A stretch of DNA of 32,791 nucleotides from JBHIBA01 sp046758845 (GCA_046758845.1 JBHIBA010000015.1:1-32791); one strand, 5' to 3'; counted from the stretch's first letter, positions 24,089 through 31,018 are shown. Program-made: numbers and translations. The notes: generated by a model not told the origin, from the letters alone.

Positions 24089-24778
24089 ATGGAAAGGGCG
24101 GCGGGGGCTTCTTCGGCGAAACCCGCCAAGAACCTCTGCTGGTATTGCGAGAACGAAAGCACCGCCGGACCCTTTTGCGAACACTGCGCCAAGATTCAGC
24201 CCGCCGGGCCGGGAATGGACTATTTCCAGTTCATGGGGCTCCAGCGGCGGCTTCAAATCGACCTGAACGACCTGCAGCGCCGCTTCTACGCCTTGAGCCG
24301 CAAGTTTCACCCGGACTACTACCATAACTCCGGCGAGTACGAACAGGGGCTCAGCCTGGAGAACTCGGCCACGCTGAATCAGGCCTACCGGGCCCTGCGG
24401 GAGCCGTTCGCGCGGGCCGAGTATCTGGTGAGGCTGTTCCAGGGGTCGGACAAGGAAATTTCCGCTTCCCCCCCGCACGAGTTGCTGGAAGAGGTTTTCG
24501 AGTTCAACGAGCGGCTGCAGGAATTTCGGACGATAAGTCAGGGGGAGAGGGCGAAAAGCCTTGCGACCGAGCTGGAAAACGACAGACGGACCTTCGAGGA
24601 GAAGGACGCGGCCCTGCGGGCGGCGCTGGAGGAGCTATTCCGCCGCTGGGACGCAGCATCGGATGCGCGCGAAGACACGGCGGAGCTCCTCGAAGAATTG
24701 AGGGCGCTGCTCTCTCAGCGCAAGTACATCCAGAACGCCGTCAGAGACATCACGGAGGCCCTTGGTTGCCTTACGTAA
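24089..24778 (+). CDS. hscB: HscB-type J-domain co-chaperone with zinc finger
   Basis: A 229-residue co-chaperone that brings IscU to HscA and stimulates its ATPase. An N-terminal four-cysteine finger (Cys17, Cys20, Cys30, Cys33: CWYC, CEHC), as in eukaryotic HSC20 and some bacterial homologues but absent from E. coli HscB, precedes the J domain with HPD at 74-76 and the LNQAYRALREPFARAEYLV segment. The C-terminal helical bundle binds IscU. I chose the ATG at 24089, which has GAGG eight bases upstream; an ATG at 24008 would add 27 residues without obvious homology. The gap from iscA is 138 bases by this choice, the longest in the operon. The stop overlaps the hscA start. Confidence 0.88.
   Translation: MERAAGASSAKPAKNLCWYCENESTAGPFCEHCAKIQPAGPGMDYFQFMGLQRRLQIDLNDLQRRFYALSRKFHPDYYHNSGEYEQGLSLENSATLNQAYRALREPFARAEYLVRLFQGSDKEISASPPHELLEEVFEFNERLQEFRTISQGERAKSLATELENDRRTFEEKDAALRAALEELFRRWDAASDAREDTAELLEELRALLSQRKYIQNAVRDITEALGCLT
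24754..24758 (+). promoter_or_regulatory. Shine-Dalgarno deciding the hscA TTG start
   Basis: GGAGG inside the last codons of hscB, seven bases before TTG (24766-24768). No ATG or GTG lies nearby in frame before the conserved ATPase start. Confidence 0.7.
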
Positions 24779-26637
24779 ACATCAAGAGCCCGAAAGACCC
24801 AAGCGAGCGGGAGCCCGTCATCGGGATCGACCTGGGGACGACCAAGAGCGTGGTCGCCTACATGGACGGCGGGGAGCCCAGGGTCATTGCGGGAGAGGAC
24901 GGAACGGTCGTTCTTCCCTCGGTGGTCGGATTCACCGAATCGGGCGTCGCCGTGGGCGAACCGGCCCGGAGGGAAGCCATCGCCCGGGCGGACCGGACCA
25001 TTTACTCCGTCAAGAGATTCATGGGGAAATCCTTGGAGGACGTGCGGGAGGACCTGCACTTCCTCCCCTTCGAAGTGTCCCCGGACGGGAGCACCGTCAT
25101 CCGCGTTCGGGTTGGCGACGCCGAGTACACCCCCCCCGAGCTTTCGGCGCTCATCCTGCGGGAGCTCAAGCAGCGGGCGGAAAGGCACCTGGGCAAAGAA
25201 ACCCAAAAGGCAGTCATCACCGTCCCGGCCTACTTCAACGACAGCGAGAGGCAATCCACAAAGGACGCGGGGAAAATCGCCGGTCTTGAAGTGCTCCGCA
25301 TCGTCAACGAGCCGACCGCCGCTTCCCTGGCCTATGGACTGGACCGCAAGAAGGAGGGCCTGATCGCCGTCTACGACTTCGGGGGCGGGACGTTCGACAT
25401 CTCCATCCTGAAGCTGCACGAAGGGATCTTCGAGGTGCTCGCGACCTGCGGAGACACGCGCCTGGGCGGGGACGACATCGACTACCTGGTGATCGAGCAC
25501 TTCCGCCCGGCCGTGGAAAAGGCGGCGGGGGTCTCGCTGAACGAGAGCCGCACCACCCTTCAGGCCCTCAAAGACGCCGTCGAGAGAGCCAAGATCCGGC
25601 TTTCGGTGGAAGACGACGCAGAGGTTTCCCTGCCCCTGCCGGGCGGGAGGACGTTCCGCGAGAGGCTGGACGGGAAAACCTTCGAATCCCTCATCGAGCC
25701 AGTGGTGGATCGGACGATTGGGCCTTGCCGCCAGGCCCTGAAGGACGCGGGCCTCTCGGCCAAGGAGCTGGACGAGGTGATCCTCGTCGGCGGCTCGACG
25801 CTCATCCCCCTGGTGCGGCGGAAGGTGAAAGCCTTGTTCGACAAAGTCCCCCATACCGAGCTCAATCCGCGGGAGGTGGTCGCCCGGGGGGCCGCCATTC
25901 AGGCCGGCATCCTGGCCGGGGCCGTCCAGGACATGCTCCTGCTGGATGTCACACCGCTCTCTCTTGGGATCGAAGTGATGGGCGGGGTGAGCAGCGTATT
26001 GATCCCCCGAAACAGCACCATCCCCACCAGCGCCCACGAGGTGTTCACGACCTACGTGGACGGGCAGACCTCCGTGGACATCCACGTGGTCCAGGGCGAG
26101 CGGGAGCTGGCGGCGGACAACCGAAGCCTCGCCCGGTTTCAGCTCAAGGGGATCGAGCCGATTGCGGCCGGATTGCCCCGCATCGAGGTGGCGTTTCTCA
26201 TCGACGCGAACGGGCTTCTGAACGTCTCCGCGAGGGAGCAGAGAACGGGGAACGTCCAGTCGGTCGAGGTCAAACCGTCTTACGGCCTCACCGACGAGGA
26301 AGTGGAGCGGATGATCCGCAGGTCGTTTGATTCTGCGGAGACCGACCTGCAGGCCCGGCTGCTCATCGAGGCGCGGACCGAGGCCGAAACCGTCCTGCGG
26401 GCGGCCGAAAAGGGGTTGGCCCAAGGGGCGGAGCTCATCAGCGAGAGTGAAAAGAAGGGCATCGAGGAGGCCCTCGTTGCCTTGCGGGACGCCGTCAAAG
26501 GCGATGACCGGGGCGTCATTCAATCCCGCTTGGACCGGTTGAACGAGGCCACTCAGCACCTGGCCGAGGTGCTCATGGACAACACTCTCCAAGCCGCCGT
26601 CAAAGACCACAGGGTGGAAGAGTTCCTCAAAGAATGA
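24766..26637 (+). CDS. hscA: Hsp70-type chaperone HscA
   Basis: A 623-residue specialised Hsp70 that releases clusters from IscU. The nucleotide-binding domain shows IGIDLGTTKSVVA, the AVITVPAYFNDSERQST block, VNEPTAASLAYG, the VYDFGGGTFDIS phosphate loop and VILVGGSTLIPLVR. The substrate domain begins DVTPLSLGIEVMGG, and the C-terminus ends KEFL-like with EEFLKE, without the disordered acidic tail of DnaK. It starts with TTG, 13 bases before the hscB stop ends, implying coupling. Length, position and the LPPVK motif in the nearby IscU favour HscA over DnaK. Confidence 0.94.
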   Translation: MPYVNIKSPKDPSEREPVIGIDLGTTKSVVAYMDGGEPRVIAGEDGTVVLPSVVGFTESGVAVGEPARREAIARADRTIYSVKRFMGKSLEDVREDLHFLPFEVSPDGSTVIRVRVGDAEYTPPELSALILRELKQRAERHLGKETQKAVITVPAYFNDSERQSTKDAGKIAGLEVLRIVNEPTAASLAYGLDRKKEGLIAVYDFGGGTFDISILKLHEGIFEVLATCGDTRLGGDDIDYLVIEHFRPAVEKAAGVSLNESRTTLQALKDAVERAKIRLSVEDDAEVSLPLPGGRTFRERLDGKTFESLIEPVVDRTIGPCRQALKDAGLSAKELDEVILVGGSTLIPLVRRKVKALFDKVPHTELNPREVVARGAAIQAGILAGAVQDMLLLDVTPLSLGIEVMGGVSSVLIPRNSTIPTSAHEVFTTYVDGQTSVDIHVVQGERELAADNRSLARFQLKGIEPIAAGLPRIEVAFLIDANGLLNVSAREQRTGNVQSVEVKPSYGLTDEEVERMIRRSFDSAETDLQARLLIEARTEAETVLRAAEKGLAQGAELISESEKKGIEEALVALRDAVKGDDRGVIQSRLDRLNEATQHLAEVLMDNTLQAAVKDHRVEEFLKE

Positions 26638-26686
26638 TCCCGCTGTGGCGCGGCGGCGCAGACACACCCTAAGGGGGTGAAAGCAC

Positions 26687-27040
26687 ATGTATAAGGTAAC
26701 CTTCTACCCCGACAACGTAAGCGTTGAGACAGAGGGCGACATCTCGATCCTGGAGCTCGCGCACAACAACGACATCTTCATCGAGAGCAACTGCGGCGGA
26801 TTCTGCGCGTGCAGCACTTGCCACGTCATCGTCAAGAAGGGCATGGGGCATCTTCCCGAAGCCACCGAGGAGGAAGAAGACCAGCTAGATGAGGCCGAGG
26901 GCGTCACGCTGACCAGCCGCCTCAGTTGCCAATGCATCATCGGGGCGAACGGGCAGGGAGAAGAGGACGGCGAATTGATGGTCGAGATCCCCAAACACAC
27001 CCGGAATGCCCCGGGGATTATCGGAGGGCATCATCACTGA
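26687..27040 (+). CDS. fdx: ISC-type 2Fe-2S ferredoxin
   Basis: A 117-residue adrenodoxin-like ferredoxin that delivers electrons during cluster assembly. Ligands are Cys36, Cys42, Cys45 and Cys81 (pattern C-x5-C-x2-C ... C), with Cys40 at the place of the extra Cys46 of E. coli Fdx and a further Cys83. Glu/Asp-rich segments (EATEEEEDQLDEAEG) form the acidic partner-binding face. The C-terminus ends GIIGGHHH, an unusual histidine tail not seen in the E. coli protein. A strong AAGGGGGTGA (26671-26680) stands six bases before the ATG, the best ribosome site in the operon. The stop shares one base with the iscX ATG. Confidence 0.95.
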   Translation: MYKVTFYPDNVSVETEGDISILELAHNNDIFIESNCGGFCACSTCHVIVKKGMGHLPEATEEEEDQLDEAEGVTLTSRLSCQCIIGANGQGEEDGELMVEIPKHTRNAPGIIGGHHH

Positions 27041-27255
27041 TGAAATTGGGTTGGCACGACACCGAAGAGATCGGAGTCCAGCTTTCCCAGCAGTTTCCGG
27101 ATTTGGACCCCCTCACCGTTCGCTTCACCGACCTCCACAAATGGGTGGCCGAACTCGAGGACTTCGACGATGACCCGAAGGCCTCCAACGAAGGGCTCCT
27201 CGAATCCATTCAAATGGCGTGGCTGGAGGAGTACCGCGACAACCAGGCCGAATAG
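27040..27255 (+). CDS. iscX: ISC accessory protein IscX
   Basis: A 71-residue acidic protein matching IscX (YfhJ) almost block for block: a KLGWHDTEEIG start, FPDLDPLTVRFTDLHKWV, the signature LEDFDDDPKASNE and MAWLEEYRD. In known systems IscX binds IscS, competes with frataxin and tunes sulfur delivery with iron. The ATG at 27040 overlaps the fdx stop (TGATG). It ends the operon; no U-tract terminator follows directly. Confidence 0.96.
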   Translation: MKLGWHDTEEIGVQLSQQFPDLDPLTVRFTDLHKWVAELEDFDDDPKASNEGLLESIQMAWLEEYRDNQAE

Positions 27256-27479
27256 GCGCCCGCTGGACGGCCCATCCACGGCAAGAGACCTCGAAGGGCT
27301 GCGAACACCCCCCGAACTGACCCCTGCCTTCCTCCGTTGTAGCCACGATTTAAGCACATTCGCTTGGCTCAGTGCAGGCTCCGCGGAGATCGGGGCTCCA
27401 CCAAATGATGGAAAAGCCTTGGGCGAAGCTGCGTACGGGGTTTAATCCGTCCCAAACTGACCCACTACCGATTTTCCTC
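27256..27479. other. Non-coding gap after iscX
   Basis: No convincing gene. It holds the 15-base half of the 19884-19931 palindrome (27383-27397), the segment GTAGCCACGATTTAAGC (about 27339-27355), which resembles the minus strand near 19765, and AACTGACCC twice (near 27314 and 27455). These look like decayed intergenic repeats. Confidence 0.45.
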
Positions 27480-27508
27480 TTGACTCCCGGGTACCGGGAC
27501 AGCATAAT
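27480..27508 (+). promoter_or_regulatory. Sigma70 promoter of a free-standing RNA
   Basis: TTGACT (27480-27485), exactly 17 bases, CATAAT (27503-27508). One mismatch to consensus in each hexamer. Expected start is at 27514-27516. No protein gene follows before the terminator at 27722-27750. Confidence 0.7.
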
Positions 27509-27514
27509 CAAAAT

Positions 27515-27750
27515 AGAAGGAGGGGCCGGGTAGGTTTGGAATTGCCCGGGAATTCCGCGAAATTCGGGTGAGGAGTCATGAAGAGGGTCCTGAAACTGCC
27601 TTTACACCGCCCATCTAGTCGCGGGCCGCAGATGACTGGATGGGTGCTCGCCTGATGCGGTAGGAGAGACGGGTTCCTGCCCGTAGGCCGGACGAATAGA
27701 TCCGGCAAAAGAAAGCCAAAAGGGAGCGGTGCTCACCGCTCCCTTTTTTT
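27515..27750 (+). ncRNA. Candidate structured small RNA, unknown family
   Basis: About 235 bases between a near-consensus promoter and a perfect intrinsic terminator. Pairings visible by eye: GGTAG-GTTT (from about 27530) with AAACTGCC (27593-27600), enclosing GGAATT/AATTCC; CCCATC-T-AGTC (27610-27620) with GACT-G-GATGGG (27634-27644), 11 pairs; GCCT (about 27650) with AGGC (about 27686), enclosing ACGGG/CCCGT; and GCCGGA/TCCGGC (27688-27705). The only open frame on this strand is 25 codons from 27579, with a poorly spaced ribosome site. I do not recognise it as 6S, SRP, tmRNA, RNase P or a known riboswitch, though 6S RNA is the most likely known class to test. Nothing is downstream for it to regulate in cis. 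Confidence 0.6.
27722..27750 (+). terminator. Intrinsic terminator
   Basis: GGGAGCGGT (27722-27730), loop GCTC, ACCGCTCCC (27735-27743), then seven T. It ends the candidate RNA. Confidence 0.9.
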
Positions 27751-27803
27751 GTGGCCCGTCTGCCCTCGGCAGCCGCAGGATCCGGCCAGGGGGCTAGTTT
27801 TAT

Positions 27804-27843
27804 GCGATAAAGGGCCGTCCCCGGAGGGGCGGCCCTTTATCGC
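27804..27843. terminator. Very strong bidirectional hairpin
   Basis: GCGATAAAGGGCCG (27804-27817) pairs perfectly with CGGCCCTTTATCGC (27830-27843); after one unpaired base, CCCC/GGGG closes on GGA. It separates the small RNA from the convergent helicase gene, with TTTTA before it (minus-strand A-rich) and GAAAAGAAAG after. It probably stops or stabilises transcripts from both sides. Confidence 0.6.
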
Positions 27844-27850
27844 GAAAAGA

Positions 27851-27900
27851 AAGTTTTTCAGGGGGTCCAGGGGGGCGGTTTTACAAAAAAGCCCCCCTGG
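27851..27900 (-). terminator. G-run hairpin repeat, copy B, after the DEAD helicase
   Basis: CCAGGGGGGC (27867-27876) pairs with GCCCCCCTGG (27891-27900) around GGTTTTACAAAAAA, and is preceded by AAGTTTTTCAGGGGGT. It lies 13 bases from the helicase stop. Compared with copy A, the pair at the stem base has switched from T-A to A-T with pairing kept. It lacks the CCCGGC hairpin module. Confidence 0.65.
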
Positions 27901-27913
27901 GAAATCTGGCCCG

Positions 27914-29191
27914 TTATCGGCGGCGGCGAAACGAACGCCCTCCGCCTCGGGACGAGGGGCGTGCGGGCGTAGGCCGGCTCATTTCCAGGTCCAGGATGTA
28001 AGCGAAATCCCCATAATCGAAGTCTTCTTCGCGGCACTTGCGGATTCCCTTCCCCATGAAACCCTCGATGGCCCCCAGCATGCGGTCTTCATCCAAAGTG
28101 ACCAGTGTGATCGCCCAACCGCTGGCCTCGCCCCGGGCGGTCCGGCCGATGCGGTGGATGTAATCCTCGGGGTTTTCCGGGACGTTGTAATTGATCACAT
28201 ACGTGATCCCCTCGATGTCCAGTCCCCGGGCGGCGATGTCCGTGGCCACCAGGATGCGGGTGTTGCCTTGGCGGAACTTGGACAGGGCGCTCTCCCGCTC
28301 TCGCTGGCGGCGGTCGGAATGAATCAGGTCGATGGAGAACCCCTCCCGGCCGAGCACCTGGGCCAAAAGGTCTACATCCTGCCGGGTCCGGGCGAAAAGG
28401 AGCAGCCTGTCGTACTCCCGTTTCCGCAGGATGCGGAGCAGGAGGTCCAGCTTGCGGGACCGGGAGACGGGGTAGGCCATGTGTTCGATACCCTCGGCGG
28501 GCGCCGCCCTCTTGCCGACCTCGATGGTGACCGGATCGGTGAGGGCCGCGCCGGCCAAGGCCCGGATCTCCCGCGGCATCGTCGCGGAGAACAGCATGGA
28601 CTGGCGTTTGCGGCGGAGGAAGGTCAGGATTCTTCGGATGTCCGGCGCGAAACCCATGTCCAGCATGCGGTCCGCTTCGTCCAGGACGAGGAACTGTAGA
28701 TGCCGGAAATGGACGTTCTTTCGCCTCATGTGGTCCAGGAGACGTCCCGGTGTGGCCACGACGGCATCCACGCCGGATTTCAGGCGCCGGGTCTGAGTAT
28801 CGATCCTCGCCCCGCCGTAGACGAGTGCGACCTTGACCCGGGTGAATCTGCCCAGGGCTTCGAAATGCTCCGCCACCTGGATCGCCAACTCCCTCGTGGG
28901 CGTCAGGATCAGGGCGCGCGGCCCTTTCCCCTTTTCCAGCTTCTCCAAGATCGTGAGGGCGAAGACTCCCGTCTTGCCCGTCCCCGTTTGGGCGCAGCCG
29001 ATCAGGTCCCGGCCTGACAGGGCGGCGGGAATCGCCTCAAGCTGAATGGGGGTCGGTGTTTGCCACCCCAGCTCTTCAGTGGCCCGGACGAGACGGGCGG
29101 AAATCCCAAGCCTCGCGAAGGGGTTCACTGGCTCCGGGGCGATGGGTTCTCCGCCTCCGGCCACAGACACGGCAGACTCAGCAATTTCCAT
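27914..29191 (-). CDS. DEAD-box RNA helicase, RhlE-like
   Basis: A 425-residue ATP-dependent RNA helicase. In order: Q motif GWQTPTPIQLEAIP, Walker A AQTGTGKT, PTRELAIQ, the VVATPGRLLDHM block, DEAD box VLDEADRMLDMGF, SAT in MLFSATMP, then the second domain with LLLFARTRQDVDLLAQ, ILVATDIAARGLDI and HRIGRTARG. The C-terminus is short and ends in an Arg/Ser/Gly-rich stretch (SSRGGGRSFRRRR) that probably contacts RNA. A good AAAGG lies seven bases before the ATG at 29191. Such helicases act in ribosome assembly and RNA turnover, often in the cold. It stands alone, convergent with the candidate small RNA. Confidence 0.92.
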   Translation of the reverse strand: MEIAESAVSVAGGGEPIAPEPVNPFARLGISARLVRATEELGWQTPTPIQLEAIPAALSGRDLIGCAQTGTGKTGVFALTILEKLEKGKGPRALILTPTRELAIQVAEHFEALGRFTRVKVALVYGGARIDTQTRRLKSGVDAVVATPGRLLDHMRRKNVHFRHLQFLVLDEADRMLDMGFAPDIRRILTFLRRKRQSMLFSATMPREIRALAGAALTDPVTIEVGKRAAPAEGIEHMAYPVSRSRKLDLLLRILRKREYDRLLLFARTRQDVDLLAQVLGREGFSIDLIHSDRRQRERESALSKFRQGNTRILVATDIAARGLDIEGITYVINYNVPENPEDYIHRIGRTARGEASGWAITLVTLDEDRMLGAIEGFMGKGIRKCREEDFDYGDFAYILDLEMSRPTPARPSSRGGGRSFRRRR

Positions 29192-29683
29192 TGATTACCT
29201 TTCTCCGTCATTAATAAATACCAGATGGACACCAACTTTTTTCATTTGCCAGCGGCCACACCACGCAGAAACTCGGACCCCCCGCACCACCGAGCGGCAG
29301 TCGGGGCACCCGAGTCCGGTCCTTCCATTGGGGCCAAAATCGGTGAAGATCTACCCTCTCCACTACTTATCGCCACTGAGGCGATCACGCAAATCGGACT
29401 CCTCGTGTGGCAGAAGTCGGGTCTAGCCGCCACTTCCTCGAAGGGGATGAAAGCCCGGATTCCCTGGGGGGCCCCTCTTTCGCCTAAAAACGGCTGGTTG
29501 GCACCATGCTGCGTAGCGGGGTCCCCTTCGGCTTCGCTCAGGGCAGGCTCTTGCACGCCCCCAGGGAGGGCGCAGTGTCATCGACCCTCGGCCCTCCCCT
29601 ACGACCGGCGGGCATCCGGGCAAAGAAGGAAGCCATCGAAGGGCCTCAGACATACACCCCCGCCAAACCCACGCCCAGCCCAA
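29192..29683. other. Repeat-rich non-coding gap, first part
   Basis: No credible gene; the open frames here carry typical repeat translations (EPALSEAEGD-like, CPERSRRG-like). Contents: an AT-rich stretch before the helicase start, a hairpin ATCGCC-ACTGA-GGCGAT (29369-29385), and a dispersed repeat at 29526-29550. CTGGGGGGCCCC near 29464 may be another broken G-run element. Confidence 0.55.
29526..29550. repeat. Dispersed CTTCGGCTTCGCTCAGG-type repeat
   Basis: On the plus strand CTTCGGCTTCGCTCAGGGCA plus GGCTC. This core belongs to a family common in intergenic DNA of several uncultivated and deltaproteobacterial genomes, recognised when translated as LSEAEG or PERSRRG strings. A similar minus-strand core (GAGCGAAGCC) is at about 112-121. 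Confidence 0.5.
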
Positions 29684-29926
29684 GCAAGCCCGGCCATGCA
29701 ATGCCGGGCCGTCAAAAGTTTTCCGGGGGGTCTGGGGGGCCGGGACGCACAGCATCAGGTTTTCGCACTTGCGTGCCTGGTGAATCACCTCTCGGAAGGT
29801 GTGCGCCAAAGACGCCCGGCTTAAGCGTACGCGCCTCCAGCCGCAGTCCGGCCGGCACGCAAGTGCCCAAAAAGGCCCCCCAGGAAAAGGCCGGGGGGGC
29901 GCCTTACAAAAAGCGCCCCCGCAGAA
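29684..29926. repeat. Composite intergenic repeat, copy C, expanded
   Basis: It starts with the same 37-base module as copy A (29684-29720) and GGGGGGTCTGGGGGGCC. The partner arm GGCCCCCCAG lies about 130 bases away (29732-29741 with 29874-29883). The enlarged loop contains a perfect 13-bp inverted repeat, GCACTTGCGTGCC (29765-29777) and GGCACGCAAGTGC (29854-29866), and smaller hairpins such as GGTG-AAT-CACC. A second G-run hairpin follows (GGGGGCGC 29895-29902 with GCGCCCCC 29913-29920, loop CTTACAAAAA). It lies 3' of the radical SAM gene. Confidence 0.7.
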
Positions 29927-30020
29927 AACGAAAGCGGGGCCAGGACGTATCCCTCCCTTTCAAAGAAAGGCTCTGACTGGCGGGGCCAGAGCGGCTCCGA
30001 CCGGAGCCGGGAGATCACGC

Positions 30021-30794
30021 TCACTGATAAGGCAAGCACTGAATCCCCTCCCGCTCTCTCCGTTCCATCTCTTCCCGAATCAAGCCGACCGCCCGGGAGA
30101 ATGGAAAGATCTCCGTCGTGACCCGAAAATCCGGGTCCGTGGAGAGGGGATGCCAATAGACGCCGTCGCGGTCCACGCAGACCTCGGGAAGCACCCGTTC
30201 CATCCACATCTCTCTCCCCTGCGTGGAGAAGCCCCTTTTGATCAGAGGGCGGACGAACACTTCTTCCCTGCCGAGACCCTTGAACGAAAAGAAGTCCTCG
30301 AGAGCTGAATCCTGCCCATCCGTCTCGGGGGTGGCCGTTCCTCCGACTCGGACCTGGATTCCTTCCCTCAACAGGAAGTCAAAGCCCTGCATCGTCCGAT
30401 GCCAACTCCCCGGTCCGCGGTAGAGGTCGTTCATCTGCGGGTTGGCGCTGTCCACGCTGACCTGGAGGGTCAGGTTGTCGCGGGGGAGGCCTGCGAGGAT
30501 CTTCAGGCGGCGGGGCGTAAAGAGGGTGGCGTTGGTCAGGATCGTCGTGGGAATCCGCGGGAGGGCGTAGTCCAAAAACCCGAAGATGAGGGGATGGATG
30601 AAGGGTTCGCCTCCCGTCAAGCAGAGCTCGTCAAAACCCAGCGGGATCGCCTCATCCAGCAGCTTTCGGAAGGCCTCGAGCTCCATGGCCCTGGGCTCGG
30701 CCTTCGGATGAGATTTGGCAACGCAGTAAGTGCACGAAAGGTTGCAGTCGTAATTCGTATAGACCCACAGACGGCTGGATAGCTGGAAGGTCAC
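30021..30794 (-). CDS. Radical SAM protein of unknown substrate
   Basis: A 257-residue radical SAM enzyme. The cluster motif is CNLSCTYC (Cys17, Cys21, Cys24), followed by the SAM-binding LTGGEPF, ILTNATLF and LQVSVDS strands. There is no cysteine-rich SPASM or Twitch extension: only isolated Cys residues occur late (EVCVDRD, IQCLPYQ), so a single cluster is likely. The substrate is unknown. It starts with GTG at 30794, with GGAAAGGGAA directly upstream. An open frame of 61 codons ends 12 bases before this start (see findings). It is divergent from the flavin oxidoreductase gene. Confidence 0.85.
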   Translation of the reverse strand: MTFQLSSRLWVYTNYDCNLSCTYCVAKSHPKAEPRAMELEAFRKLLDEAIPLGFDELCLTGGEPFIHPLIFGFLDYALPRIPTTILTNATLFTPRRLKILAGLPRDNLTLQVSVDSANPQMNDLYRGPGSWHRTMQGFDFLLREGIQVRVGGTATPETDGQDSALEDFFSFKGLGREEVFVRPLIKRGFSTQGREMWMERVLPEVCVDRDGVYWHPLSTDPDFRVTTEIFPFSRAVGLIREEMERREREGIQCLPYQ

Positions 30795-30915
30795 TTCCCT
30801 TTCCGTTCAACGGGCAGAAACGATTAACCCAGGCCGACACACACTAAGAAGAACGAATACATCCTTACATAATTCCCCGCCGGGCGAAAGGCGCAAGGAC
30901 CGCTGTTCCGATGTC

Positions 30916-30944
30916 TTGATGACCGGCGTGCCAGCCAATAAGAT
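30916..30944 (+). promoter_or_regulatory. Sigma70 promoter of the LLM oxidoreductase
   Basis: TTGATG (30916-30921), 17 bases, TAAGAT (30939-30944); start near 30951, a leader of about 68 bases. A weaker minus-strand candidate for the radical SAM gene is TTGCGC (30891-30896), 18 bases, TTATGT (30867-30872). Confidence 0.5.
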
Positions 30945-31018
30945 GGGCGCATCGTCTCCATTTTCATCCAGGCTCTTTGGGCATCCCCCCATCGTCCCTT
31001 TGCCTCGGAGACCCGCCG

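Noticed and set aside
27565..27610. Weak likeness to a 23S rRNA segment (CCTGAAAC context)
   Set aside because: Only a short word matches; no surrounding rRNA helices or further rRNA sequence are present.
27508..27708. 66-codon minus-strand frame in the gap after iscX
   Set aside because: It runs antisense to the structured RNA, has no ribosome site and a composition unlike neighbouring genes.
27655..27710. Resemblance to a glycine riboswitch (GGAGAGAC ... GGCAAAAG)
   Set aside because: The second conserved half (CTCTCAGG) and the GCCGAAGG loop are missing, and no glycine gene follows.
29242..29976. Several open frames in the gap before the radical SAM gene
   Set aside because: They translate dispersed repeats and hairpin arrays, overlap each other on both strands and show no family motifs.
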